A model generated the notes under the pieces. That model had not been told where the DNA came from. It was given only the letters and a program-made list of their open reading frames with translations, and searched no databases. From an uncultured Verrucomicrobiota bacterium (lineage in GTDB: Bacteria; Verrucomicrobiota; Verrucomicrobiia; Opitutales; Seribacteraceae), in NCBI GenBank assembly GCA_902618175.1, contig CACMZN010000015.1, forward strand, positions 1 to 44,551: 44,551 nucleotides of DNA, in the 5' to 3' direction. The position numbers were made by a program, and so were the translations under genes. How positions within the stretch are numbered: the first letter of the stretch is position 1; each line of letters opens with the position of its first letter. Positions 24,941 through 33,263 of this stretch are shown piece by piece.

Positions 24941-25189
24941 TCACGAAGGGGAATCTACAATCTCAGTGATCTTCAATCCGAAACGGTCATCGATGACAAC
25001 CACTTCCCCGTGAGCGATAAGCTTTCCATTGACCAGCAAACCAACCGGATCTTTCGCATTTTGTTTTAATTGAATTTGAGCTCCCGGGCTCAATTCAACA
25101 ACCTCTTTCATAGGAAGTTCCGCTGTTCCAAGTTGGACTGTGACGCTTACCTTCACATCCATTACAATATCCATTTTCTTACTATCCAT
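24941..25189 (-). CDS. fliN: FliN flagellar switch protein (short form)
   Basis: With the start at ATG 25189 the product has 82 residues: a short lead then one SpoA domain, including VTVQLGTAELPMKEVVELSP, AQIQLKQNAKDPVGLLVNGK and GEVVVIDDRFGLKITEIV. Family members are often 100-140 residues with an extra N-terminal extension that is missing here. The reading frame remains open upstream, but that part overlaps fliM in another frame and is not conserved, so I rejected the longer version. The ATG overlaps the fliM stop by eight bases. FliN forms the lower C-ring with FliM and docks FliH. Confidence 0.93.
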   Translation of the reverse strand: MDSKKMDIVMDVKVSVTVQLGTAELPMKEVVELSPGAQIQLKQNAKDPVGLLVNGKLIAHGEVVVIDDRFGLKITEIVDSPS

Positions 25190-26195
25190 GTTTTTTTCCA
25201 ATGAGTTTAACGGCCTCGGCAATACTTTCATTAACTTGGAAAGCAACTTGATCCCCTTCCAAACCGATTTCTCCGACAAAGCAAGTTCTCCCCTCAATCC
25301 GTAGTTTGGTGTTTTCCAAAAGCAACGGAGACATTTCAATGACGTCGTCCACTTCCAAATTCGAAAGATCTCGCAAAGTAAGTTCGAATGCATCCCACTC
25401 AGCCGATATTCTCACTGGAATGCTGTCGTAAACGTCATGCCATCTAGGTGGTCGTGAAATCTTTTTTTCTTCGTTGGAATCAGAGGCCAGCAATCGACTT
25501 AGGACAGGTTCCATCGTGTAGTAAGGAACAGAAACGCGGAGGGGTCCTGATACGTCTCCGAAAGAAGCTTCCATAGCCATTGTAAGCATCATCGCGTCGT
25601 TAGGAGAGGTTTGTAAAAATTTACCCGTACTCTCTGTTCCAATGATAGTGGGGTGCAAGCTCATAGTACTTTCCCATTGCTTGCACCACTCTTCTAAAAT
25701 GATTTGATTGAAATCTTCAACCAAAGCCTTTTCAATGTCTGTAAGACCTCTTTCTTCGGGATTGGTGGAACCTCTACCCCCCAAAATCCGATCCACCACG
25801 GTAGCGGAAAGATGAGAATTTACGTCAAGTAAACCAACACCATTAAGTTCCTGTAGTTTGAACAAGGTAACACAAGATGGGTTCTTGATTGACTGAGTGA
25901 AATTCGAATAGAGATCGGCGGAAAGGCTTTCGAGTTCAAGGTTAAACTCGGTTCTCAAAAACATCGATAAATGTCCTGCCAAATAATATACGAATTGCTG
26001 AGACTTGGTATTTAGTTTACTCAAGTCCGAATCAGATAAAACGATTGGATTCGTAAAGTCGTATGGCTTGATGGAAAAGCTGGAAGAATCTTGAATCCTA
26101 GTTCCGTCATAGAGAAACAAAGGCTCGGTATTATTCGAACTTGAAATTTCACTTATGTCGAAGCTTTCGTCGGCAAAACTTTTTTCTTCCGGCAT
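25182..26195 (-). CDS. fliM: FliM flagellar switch protein lacking the usual CheY-binding motif
   Basis: The product has 337 residues. The middle CheC-like domain includes ATVVDRILGGRGSTNPEERG (GGRG at 139-142) then LTDIEKALVEDFNQIILEEW. The C-terminal SpoA domain spans about 262-330 (SIPVRISAEWDAFELTLRDL). The N-terminus (1-50) is acidic and Ser-rich and does not contain the LSQxEIDxLL peptide that binds phospho-CheY in most species. FliM normally transmits CheY signals to FliG for direction switching. The gene lies between fliL (18 bases) and fliN (overlap). Switching may use another input. Confidence 0.95.
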   Translation of the reverse strand: MPEEKSFADESFDISEISSSNNTEPLFLYDGTRIQDSSSFSIKPYDFTNPIVLSDSDLSKLNTKSQQFVYYLAGHLSMFLRTEFNLELESLSADLYSNFTQSIKNPSCVTLFKLQELNGVGLLDVNSHLSATVVDRILGGRGSTNPEERGLTDIEKALVEDFNQIILEEWCKQWESTMSLHPTIIGTESTGKFLQTSPNDAMMLTMAMEASFGDVSGPLRVSVPYYTMEPVLSRLLASDSNEEKKISRPPRWHDVYDSIPVRISAEWDAFELTLRDLSNLEVDDVIEMSPLLLENTKLRIEGRTCFVGEIGLEGDQVAFQVNESIAEAVKLIGKKHG

Positions 26196-26213
26196 GGATT
26201 GAAGGATTGGTTG

Positions 26214-26756
26214 TTATTGGACAACAAACTGGGTGAAATAGATTTGTCTGATCATATCGCTCTCACCATCGCGATATTTCCGGAGAACCAAGGAAAAACC
26301 TTTTTTCAAATCAACCCGTACTCTTTCTTGAAAACCATCTAATTGAGCATCCTCATAGGAGTAGCCACCCATGATTGCCAGAGCTTTGTCACGAATTCGA
26401 TGTTCATTCATTTCAAGAACTTTCTCAAAATCTCCTGCAAGGCCTTCCAGTTTCAATTCAAGGTTTATGTACCGTGACTTGATGGGACCACCAAGATTGG
26501 TGATTAGATTAAGCAATTCATAGTGCTTTTCTTCTCCCGAAGGTTCCATGTCAAGCGGTTCACCCGCTTCCATTAGAGCAGGTTTAATGCTTTCTTCGGG
26601 CTTGATCGACTGAATCAGAAAATAGAAAGCTCCGACCGTCAGGGTTGGAGCTAGAATGATTGCAATGAGGACAGGAACCATGTTGCCTCCTCCACCAGAA
26701 TTCTTTGCTGGAGCTTCATTGGTATCAGGTAGTTCGTCTAATTGAGCTGCACTCAT
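26214..26756 (-). CDS. fliL: FliL basal-body/stator associated protein
   Basis: The product has 180 residues. A short cytosolic lead (1-24, with a Ser/Gly-rich NSGGGGNM) precedes one membrane helix (about 26-49, VPVLIAIILAPTLTVGAFYF). The periplasmic domain shows the FliL pattern: NLGGPIKSRYINLELKLEGL, then the helix RDKALAIMGGYSYEDAQLDG and C-terminal QIYFTQFVVQ. FliL forms rings around stator units and supports torque and stator retention. It lies between flgE (28 bases) and fliM (18 bases). Confidence 0.93.
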   Translation of the reverse strand: MSAAQLDELPDTNEAPAKNSGGGGNMVPVLIAIILAPTLTVGAFYFLIQSIKPEESIKPALMEAGEPLDMEPSGEEKHYELLNLITNLGGPIKSRYINLELKLEGLAGDFEKVLEMNEHRIRDKALAIMGGYSYEDAQLDGFQERVRVDLKKGFSLVLRKYRDGESDMIRQIYFTQFVVQ

Positions 26757-26784
26757 AAAATCAAAAAAGGGTTGGAATTGAAAA

Positions 26785-27636
26785 CTATCGCTTGAGATTA
26801 ATCGCTTCGGATAAAATCATGTCTGATGTGGTTATGACGCGGGATCCTGCCTGAAAGGATCTTTGATGAGAAATCATGGCTGCAAACTCGTTTGTGAGGT
26901 CAACGTTGGAAAGTTCCAGGGCATACTGTTTGATTTTCCCATTGGAGCCGGATGCAGGGACTGCATTGTCGAGAATCCCACCAAGGTCTTGTCCAGCTCC
27001 GCCATTCGAGTAAAATCCATTGCCGACCCTTTTAAGTGCTTGTGGAGATTGAAAATTAACCAGCTTGACTTGTCCGGGACTCCTAATTTCATCCTTCCCA
27101 TCTTTGGATACTACAAGATTGACCACACCCGTTTGTTCAACCCTTCTTGCCAAAAGAAGCTCATCATCCTCCAATCCAACCGAAAGTGGACCATTTACCC
27201 CCTGAAGTTGATATTGGTATTGATCACGGGTCACAACAAATCCTGCTGTGGTTGCTTCGAAAGCTCCCCCTCTAGTGTAAAATAGATCACCAGTTTCGGC
27301 ATCAATCACTTCAAAGAATCCACCTGCGTTTGGCAATGCTTCTCCTTGAATGGCCAAATCCAAGTCCAAACCAGTTACTTCTATACTGCCCTGATTGAAG
27401 TCGGAAGTAATGGATCCGACATGAACACCAGTACCATGACTCAAAACATTACTACTTGGTTGTCCATCACCACCTGCTTCAGCATCGTTGATGTGCTGAT
27501 AAAAGTTATCTGAGTAATTGGCACGCGATGACTTGTAACCGAGGGAGTTAACGTTTGAAATATTGTTACCGAGTACCTGCAGACCTTGTGTCAAACTCTT
27601 CAGAGCAGAAACTCCACTATGCAAGGAAGGAATCAT
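26785..27636 (-). CDS. flgE: FlgE flagellar hook protein, minimal form
   Basis: The product has 283 residues. Its N-terminus (SGVSALKSLTQGLQVLGNNI then SNVNSLGYKSSRANYSD) and C-terminus (ALELSNVDLTNEFAAMISHQ then RSFQAGSRVITTSDMIL) are typical of FlgE. Position after flgD and content of DLDLAIQGEA...GGFFEV and LFYTRGGAFEAT support the hook rather than rod assignment. E. coli FlgE has 402 residues and many others are larger; here the outer D2-type domain seems absent, leaving D0/D1. It starts with an ATGA overlap on flgD. FlgF/FlgG paralogues are separately encoded, so this is the best hook candidate in the window. Confidence 0.85.
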   Translation of the reverse strand: MIPSLHSGVSALKSLTQGLQVLGNNISNVNSLGYKSSRANYSDNFYQHINDAEAGGDGQPSSNVLSHGTGVHVGSITSDFNQGSIEVTGLDLDLAIQGEALPNAGGFFEVIDAETGDLFYTRGGAFEATTAGFVVTRDQYQYQLQGVNGPLSVGLEDDELLLARRVEQTGVVNLVVSKDGKDEIRSPGQVKLVNFQSPQALKRVGNGFYSNGGAGQDLGGILDNAVPASGSNGKIKQYALELSNVDLTNEFAAMISHQRSFQAGSRVITTSDMILSEAINLKR

Positions 27637-28070
27637 AATTGCGGGGTTGGTATACTCACCTTGGAAATGTTGACTGGGTCATAACCCTTACCTCCGACAA
27701 CTACTGCAATCGAACCATCATCAGATTTCTCCACTGAATCAACCACACCCGAAATTTGATCCGATCCATCCTTGATTACGACTTCGCGACCTAGATAAGC
27801 TTGAGCAACCAAATCTTTCTGGGAACTGGCGAAACTTTCAAATCCTTTGGTGAATTGTTGCATTTGTTCGAGGGATGCAATGTTTGCCATTTGCGATATA
27901 AACTCCGTGTCCTTCATTGGTTCAAGTGGGTCTTGATTACTAATTTGACTAGTCAAAAGTTGTAGAAAATCCTCCATTTGCATGTATGCCCCGTTTTTGT
28001 CAGATTCGCTCGTGGAATTGGGCGATCTTGGATTAGCGATGGAATTCGTTGCTGTCAGTGCATCTATCAT
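27633..28070 (-). CDS. flgD: FlgD hook cap/scaffold protein, short form
   Basis: The product has 145 residues. The N-terminal assembly segment is canonical: MEDFLQLLTSQISNQDPLEP followed by MKDTEFISQMANIASLEQMQ. The following SH3-like segment (GREVVIKDGSDQISGVVDSV) is present, but the C-terminal fibronectin-type domain found in about 220-residue FlgD proteins is missing. FlgD caps the growing hook and is exported early. It sits 12 bases after fliK and overlaps flgE by four bases, the standard fliK-flgD-flgE order. Confidence 0.93.
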   Translation of the reverse strand: MIDALTATNSIANPRSPNSTSESDKNGAYMQMEDFLQLLTSQISNQDPLEPMKDTEFISQMANIASLEQMQQFTKGFESFASSQKDLVAQAYLGREVVIKDGSDQISGVVDSVEKSDDGSIAVVVGGKGYDPVNISKVSIPTPQL

Positions 28071-28082
28071 AGGAATGGTGGC

Positions 28083-29054
28083 TTATGCTGCTTTTATGAA
28101 AAATTGATCCATTTTTTCAAAGGTTTGAAATCGAAAGACTTGGAATCCAGATGATTTGTCCTCAGAACTCCCATCACATGAAAGGAGTTGTTTCAACGTC
28201 TCAATCATCTCATCGGCGTCATTGTCGGTGGTTATGAAACAAAGCCTGATCATCTCATTGCAACGTTCTATCCGAACTCCTAATTGCGACCCGTTTGGAA
28301 GATCCATCGCAAATCGAACTATCTTCTTTTCATCTTTAACAAGGTAACTAATTCGTGGAATTAATTCTTTACCTGCGAAGACGAAAATTCGCTTCGAACT
28401 GGGAGAAACATTGCTGGGGACATTAAGAAGTTGTTTGCTAACGACCTCCAAAGCCAACTGTGTTTTGAATGTGATATCCATTTTATCGCAATGGCGAGCA
28501 GATTTCGTGCCATGCTTGGTACGTGATCGCTTGTTCGGTTGCCTACCAACTTCAGTATTTACTTCGCTCCCGAGTTGCGAAATAGAAGACTCAATCCCTC
28601 TGAGTGATGAAAAAGTTGATTTTTCATGTGAAAGTAAATGAGGGAAGTTGTTTGGTGACTTCAGTGAATTGGAAGGATCGACGACAAGCGAAGAACACCT
28701 CAACAATGAAGCAGACATGGATGAGGGCTTTTTGATTAAGCTGGCCTTGAAAAAAGATTTGCTTAAGGCATCCGTTATCTTTTGTTGGGAAGCCACGGTT
28801 TTCGAGTTAAATTTTTGCGATGGACCGACTTGCCTTTTGTATGAATTCAAGTCAGGAGAAGAACTCGATCTGGCATTGTTGGAAATTTTAAACGCTGGCT
28901 TTGGATGCGATTTGTTGTTTGCCTTTTCCAGTCTGGCTGAGAAGGATTCGAACTTGGCTTTCGGGGGAAGCCAAAAGGAATCATTTTTTCCAATAATTGG
29001 AGAAGATGCATTTTTGCCTTGGGTTACCTGAAAATCTTTGCTTATGCCTTCCAT
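28083..29054 (-). CDS. fliK: FliK-like hook-length control protein
   Basis: The product has 323 residues. About two thirds (1-185) is low-complexity, rich in Ser, Lys, Asn and Pro, as expected for the secreted ruler part. The C-terminal domain has the loose FliK pattern, RFAMDLPNGSQLGVRIERCN followed by beta strand IRLCFITTDNDADEMIETLK and QLL. FliK measures hook length and triggers the FlhB switch. The sequence is divergent, and the assignment depends on this domain plus position directly upstream of flgD. Confidence 0.78.
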   Translation of the reverse strand: MEGISKDFQVTQGKNASSPIIGKNDSFWLPPKAKFESFSARLEKANNKSHPKPAFKISNNARSSSSPDLNSYKRQVGPSQKFNSKTVASQQKITDALSKSFFKASLIKKPSSMSASLLRCSSLVVDPSNSLKSPNNFPHLLSHEKSTFSSLRGIESSISQLGSEVNTEVGRQPNKRSRTKHGTKSARHCDKMDITFKTQLALEVVSKQLLNVPSNVSPSSKRIFVFAGKELIPRISYLVKDEKKIVRFAMDLPNGSQLGVRIERCNEMIRLCFITTDNDADEMIETLKQLLSCDGSSEDKSSGFQVFRFQTFEKMDQFFIKAA

Positions 29055-29067
29055 TTTAATGAACTAT

Positions 29068-29733
29068 CTAATTGGGTAGAACGGCTGATGGATCATTGAG
29101 ATTTAGACTCGGCAAAAGTCCACGGTCTCTCATTGCCAATGCGTCTGCGAGTTCGATCAAAGAATCATCGTCACTACTGAGCATAAAGGCAATAATTGGA
29201 GCTTTTTCTTCAGCCTTCAAAAACTCGAAAATGGTGAGTGCTTCCTCAAACCGACGTTTCTGTCTCCAATTCTGGATCTCGATGCTTGCTACTTCGGGTC
29301 CCATTTCCGTCCATCTCTTTGAGGTGTCCTTATATTCTCTGAGTTTTTCCTCGCTTAAATCCTGACCTTGCTTGGATTCAAAATCGGCTAGTCTGGAAGC
29401 AAGGTCCTCTCTTATTTGATTAAGTTCCTTTTTTTGCTTGTCGAGGGATTTCATGTCCATTGCGATTGCCGATTCCCGAGCATCCAGATCATTTTCACGA
29501 AGAATCAGTCTTTCCTTAAGAGCCGATAGTTCTTTGGACAACTGATTCATCGAGTGAGTTTCAGCAGGAGAATAACTGGTGTCGTCGGCATCGAATTCGA
29601 TGCTGGTGAACTCTGCCTTTATCTGTGGTTTGGGCTTTGATAATATATCCTTGTTTAACCAAAGCATAACTCCGGCACTGGAAACGGATAAAAGAATAGC
29701 TAGAATAACTATGAAGATTGGTGGCATTTTCAT
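29068..29733 (-). CDS. MotE-like coiled-coil membrane protein
   Basis: The product has 221 residues. One N-terminal membrane helix (about 4-25, PPIFIVILAILLSVSSAGVM) is followed by a long coiled coil (about 62-130, heptads with many Leu, Glu and Lys) and a C-terminal helical domain resembling the MgtE-N-type region of MotE: EEALTIFEFLKAEEKAPIIA then a run of Leu/Ala helices. MotE/FlbB proteins lie near fliK or fliJ and contribute to motor assembly in several phyla. It overlaps the fliJ stop by four bases. The exact subfamily is uncertain. Confidence 0.7.
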   Translation of the reverse strand: MKMPPIFIVILAILLSVSSAGVMLWLNKDILSKPKPQIKAEFTSIEFDADDTSYSPAETHSMNQLSKELSALKERLILRENDLDARESAIAMDMKSLDKQKKELNQIREDLASRLADFESKQGQDLSEEKLREYKDTSKRWTEMGPEVASIEIQNWRQKRRFEEALTIFEFLKAEEKAPIIAFMLSSDDDSLIELADALAMRDRGLLPSLNLNDPSAVLPN

Positions 29734-30191
29734 GATTTTTCAGTTAGAGACTTATTAAAAATAAACCGACTGTTGATGAGATCAGTCAATTCGTTTTCCT
29801 CTTTTTTTGCTTCTGCATACAAATGTTGATGTTTTCTTTTCCCTTTCAATTTTACCAAACTTTGGTGTTCCGAATCTGCTTTGAGGTAAACAGCTTTTTT
29901 TGACTCCTCGATCTTCTTGGCATTTTCAAATTCCGAATGCAGATCAAGAATTTCAGACTCCACCAAGTCAATGGAAGTTTGATAAGTAGCTTGCTCGGAC
30001 CCGCTAAAACCGAAGGATCGGCGTTCAGATACTTCGTTCCTTATTTGATCAAGGGTAAATTTCTTTGCTTCAAGTCGATCTTCGATCTTTTCTCGCTCAC
30101 GCAGGGAATCAGCGTATTGGACCAATAACCTTTTTTTTCTCATTTCCTTCAAATGCAAAAAGGTCTCGAGTCTGAAACTGAAGGCTTTCAT
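29730..30191 (-). CDS. fliJ: FliJ export apparatus stalk protein
   Basis: The product has 153 residues and is nearly all charged alpha helix, as expected for FliJ's antiparallel coiled coil. The start MKAFSFRLETFLHLKEMRKK is typical of the family. FliJ sits in the centre of the FliI hexamer like the gamma subunit of F1-ATPase and contacts FlhA. It overlaps fliI (4 bases) and the MotE-like gene (4 bases). There are no strongly conserved catalytic residues to check, so position carries part of the weight. Confidence 0.88.
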   Translation of the reverse strand: MKAFSFRLETFLHLKEMRKKRLLVQYADSLREREKIEDRLEAKKFTLDQIRNEVSERRSFGFSGSEQATYQTSIDLVESEILDLHSEFENAKKIEESKKAVYLKADSEHQSLVKLKGKRKHQHLYAEAKKEENELTDLINSRFIFNKSLTEKS

Positions 30192-31510
30192 GAAAAGATG
30201 GAAGAAAGTTGCTTAAAGGAATCAATCCTTGTTGATTTCTGATCATATCTCTGCTTGAGGAAAGATTCAATTAATCCGTGTTTGTCAATGGCTCGATCAA
30301 TTTTTGGATTACTTTTCCTCACATATGCTCCAACATTGATCAAGTCCTCGTTTTGCTTATACACAGAAAGCAAATCACGACCTTCAGAAATCATTCTGAT
30401 CTCCTGATCGCTACAAACAGCCCGATCAAGCCGACTCACACTTCTCAATACGTCAACAGCGGGAAAATGATTTGCATTCGCCAACTTACGACTCAGGACG
30501 ATATGTCCATCCAAAAATCCACGAACAGCGTCGGCTACGGGTTCATTCATGTCATCCCCCTCAACCAAAACAGTGTAAATCGCAGTGATCGCACCGCATT
30601 CGCTGGTTCCCGTTCTCTCCAATAATTTAGGAAGCATGGAAAAGACCGATGGAACATAACCTCGTGACGCAGGTGGTTCTCCCGAAGCAAGACCAATTTC
30701 TCTTTGCGCCATGGCAAATCGAGTAAGGGAATCCATCAATAAAAGAACTTTTGACCCTTCATTTCTAAATCCCTCAGCTATGGAAGTGGCCAGAGTAGAA
30801 GCCATGATTCTCATGGGAGCCGGTTGATCGGATGTGGAAACGACAATAACCGACTTTGCCATTCCTTCAGGCCCCAAGTCGTTCTCAACGAATTCACGTA
30901 GCTCACGACCCCGCTCACCAACAAGAGATATCACGTTGACGTCAGCTTCGGACCCCCTAGCTATCATACCCAAAAGAATGGATTTGCCGACTCCGCTTCC
31001 AGAAAAAATTCCTACCCTCTGACCTATTCCAAGAGGTATGAATGCATCTATCGCCTTGATTCCAGTACTGAAAGGCTCAGTTATAAGCTGGCGCGAAAGT
31101 GGATTGGGAGGTTCATTGTAAAAGCCGTCTCTTAGGTGTGCCCGCAGTGGTCCTTTGCCGTCTATGGGTCTTCCCATGCCATCAAGTATCCTTCCGAGTA
31201 AACAGGGACCGTAGGGCACAAAATTGGAATTTTTTCTAGAGGTTACCTTGCAACCCGGATGAATAAGGTTCACACTCTGAAGAGACATGAGCAAAACAAC
31301 GTTTTCTCGAAACCCAACAACTTGAGCTTCAACAGTTTGTTTATGTCTCTCAGAAAAGATTGAACAAACTTGACCAATGCAGACTTCAGGCCCTTCCGAT
31401 TCAATGATCAAACCAGTGACTTTTCGAACCATACCAATCTTATCAAGAGTGCGAACTCTCCTGATGCCTTTCTCCATGAAGGAAAACCGTTCATTCAAGG
31501 AATCAATCAT
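30188..31510 (-). CDS. fliI: FliI flagellar export ATPase
   Basis: The product has 440 residues, the standard FliI length. Walker A is FSGSGVGKSILLGM (GSGVGKS, 171-177), preceded by the family segment PFSTGIKAIDAFIPLGIGQR. Walker B is VLLLMDSLTR with D260. GERGRELREFVE (198-209) and PPASRGYVPSVFSMLPKLLE are also typical. It is related to the F1 beta subunit and energises unfolding or docking of export substrates. It overlaps fliH by 8 bases and fliJ by 4. Confidence 0.97.
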   Translation of the reverse strand: MIDSLNERFSFMEKGIRRVRTLDKIGMVRKVTGLIIESEGPEVCIGQVCSIFSERHKQTVEAQVVGFRENVVLLMSLQSVNLIHPGCKVTSRKNSNFVPYGPCLLGRILDGMGRPIDGKGPLRAHLRDGFYNEPPNPLSRQLITEPFSTGIKAIDAFIPLGIGQRVGIFSGSGVGKSILLGMIARGSEADVNVISLVGERGRELREFVENDLGPEGMAKSVIVVSTSDQPAPMRIMASTLATSIAEGFRNEGSKVLLLMDSLTRFAMAQREIGLASGEPPASRGYVPSVFSMLPKLLERTGTSECGAITAIYTVLVEGDDMNEPVADAVRGFLDGHIVLSRKLANANHFPAVDVLRSVSRLDRAVCSDQEIRMISEGRDLLSVYKQNEDLINVGAYVRKSNPKIDRAIDKHGLIESFLKQRYDQKSTRIDSFKQLSSIFS

Positions 31511-32183
31511 TATTTTTCAATTCCCTTTCAACCTTTCGAAGTTTGGTTGAGATTCTACCATCCAATAATCCAAATCTACTTTTAATTTGGCAATCTCCGG
31601 AACTAAGCGAAGAATCTTCAAAGAATTTGACATTCGGATATCCTTCCAGAAGTTCATCTTCTCCCTCAATTCCATCGAATATACCTGCAATAGCACTTGC
31701 AAACCCTTGTTCATTGTCTTCATTTTGTGGTTCTTCCTTCCCTGAATCGACGCTTTCAACGGACTTGAGGAGGTTCAAATCTTCGGTAGATAAGTATATC
31801 TCCAGCTTCTCATCTTCGTTGGCGAACTCACTGATCATGGACTTGACAAGTCTTTCAATAGTATCACGAGTCATGGGACATTCCCCAAGTATTCTCTCAA
31901 CCACCGCCATCACGATGCCTGGAAGACCGGAATCCAATTGTTCGATCAATTGCTGCGACTTGTGATTAATGGAAGAAAGCAATGTATCTTGCCTAACCGC
32001 ATAAGACTGACGCAATTGAAGAACTTCGCTTTTGTAAAACTCAGAAGCTTCTTTCTTTCCTCTTTGATAAGCCTGATCCACGAGTCCATCAGCTTCTGAT
32101 TGCTCTAATGGCGGAGGACCAATGAAACCAACCTTTATGTTTTTAGGGGGGTCGGTAAAAACAATGTTTTTATTGAACGACAA
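31503..32183 (-). CDS. fliH: FliH, regulator of the export ATPase
   Basis: FliH dimers bind FliI and tether it to FliN in the C-ring. I place the start at TTG 32183 (226 residues) because GGAGG lies 8 bases upstream (32192-32196). A TTG at 32204 is also in frame but has no such site and would overlap fliG by 35 bases. Features are the helical stretch AYQRGKKEASEFYKSEVLQL, a segment with ERILGECPMTRDTIERLVKS that matches the FliH/YscL C-terminal region, and an acidic insert near 150-185. It lies between fliG and fliI, overlapping both. Confidence 0.85.
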   Translation of the reverse strand: MSFNKNIVFTDPPKNIKVGFIGPPPLEQSEADGLVDQAYQRGKKEASEFYKSEVLQLRQSYAVRQDTLLSSINHKSQQLIEQLDSGLPGIVMAVVERILGECPMTRDTIERLVKSMISEFANEDEKLEIYLSTEDLNLLKSVESVDSGKEEPQNEDNEQGFASAIAGIFDGIEGEDELLEGYPNVKFFEDSSLSSGDCQIKSRFGLLDGRISTKLRKVERELKNND

Positions 32184-33213
32184 CGTCGCTTCCTCCGGTA
32201 TCAAGAATTATTTCCTCATCCTCCTCAAGTTCCCGAACGATCTGTATGACTCGATCTTGGGCCGATTCGATTTCCGATAGCCTTTTGGGGCCAAGAAAAC
32301 CAAGTTGTTCCTCCAAGGCTTCAACCGCTCGTTTTGACATTGTGGAATAGATTGCCTTCTTGAGTTCCGCAGACGCATTCTTCATGGCAATGACGAGGTC
32401 GTCTTGATCGACTTCTTTGGTAATTTTCGAAATGTCGCCAGGACTGAGTCGAACAATATCTTCGAACCTAAACATCCTTTGTCTTATGGAACCTCCAAGT
32501 TTCGGGTTTCTCTTTTCTATACTTTTCAGAAGTTCCTTACCCTCCTCCTTATCGAACCAGTTAAGTAAGTCAGCTGCAGATTTTACCCCTCCAGTCTTGA
32601 TTCTGGGAGATTGACCCTTTTTGCTCATACGAGACCCAAGGGTGTTGGCAACCACTTCAATCTGATCCATCGGGGTGGTTTCCATGGAACCGACCCTTTC
32701 CACCACCTGTTCTTGCACGTTGGGAGGCATCATTTGAAGAACTTCAGAGCCTTTGTCCGCATCAACGTTTGCCAGAACAAAAGCAATGGTCTGAGGTTGC
32801 TCGAAACGCAAGACATTGTAGATTTGACCAGAATCCATCTCCTTTATGTCATCCATAAAATCGAGCGAATCACGAACTGGTGCGATTCGATTCATCATGT
32901 TATTTGCTTTGAAATCTCCATGAGCGAGTTCCAAGGTTTTCTGGGCAAAAGCCAAACCACCCAAATTAGAATTCACACTGGATTCGATGATTTCAGAAAA
33001 TTCATCGAGGACACAGTCCTTCAATTCCTGATCGACGATCGGAAAATCTCCAATTTTTTTGCAAATTGATTCCGAGTCCTTTGCATCAAACCTTTTTAAA
33101 AGTGTCGAGGCAGCTTCCGGACCCAGAGCAATCATCAGTAATGCCATCTTGTCCAGTTTTCCCATTCTGGAATACCTTTCCAAAACTGATTCTTCTTCTT
33201 GTACCTCCTCCAT
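32170..33213 (-). CDS. fliG: FliG flagellar rotor/switch protein
   Basis: The product has 347 residues. The middle domain holds RFEQPQTIAFVLANVDADKG, where the usual EHPQ is EQPQ. The C-terminal torque domain includes MFRFEDIVRLSPGDISKITK and MKNASAELKKAIYSTMSKRA, the charged helix that faces MotA. An N-terminal extension of about 15 acidic residues precedes MGKLDKMALLMIALGPEAAS. FliG binds FliF and FliM and is pushed by the stator. It lies 50 bases after fliF with a good GGAGG-like site just before the ATG (33213). Confidence 0.96.
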   Translation of the reverse strand: MEEVQEEESVLERYSRMGKLDKMALLMIALGPEAASTLLKRFDAKDSESICKKIGDFPIVDQELKDCVLDEFSEIIESSVNSNLGGLAFAQKTLELAHGDFKANNMMNRIAPVRDSLDFMDDIKEMDSGQIYNVLRFEQPQTIAFVLANVDADKGSEVLQMMPPNVQEQVVERVGSMETTPMDQIEVVANTLGSRMSKKGQSPRIKTGGVKSAADLLNWFDKEEGKELLKSIEKRNPKLGGSIRQRMFRFEDIVRLSPGDISKITKEVDQDDLVIAMKNASAELKKAIYSTMSKRAVEALEEQLGFLGPKRLSEIESAQDRVIQIVRELEEDEEIILDTGGSDVVVQ

Positions 33214-33263
33214 CGATCAAAAATAATTTTAGCTTTTCGAAAATTGTCTCGGCAAGTATCACA

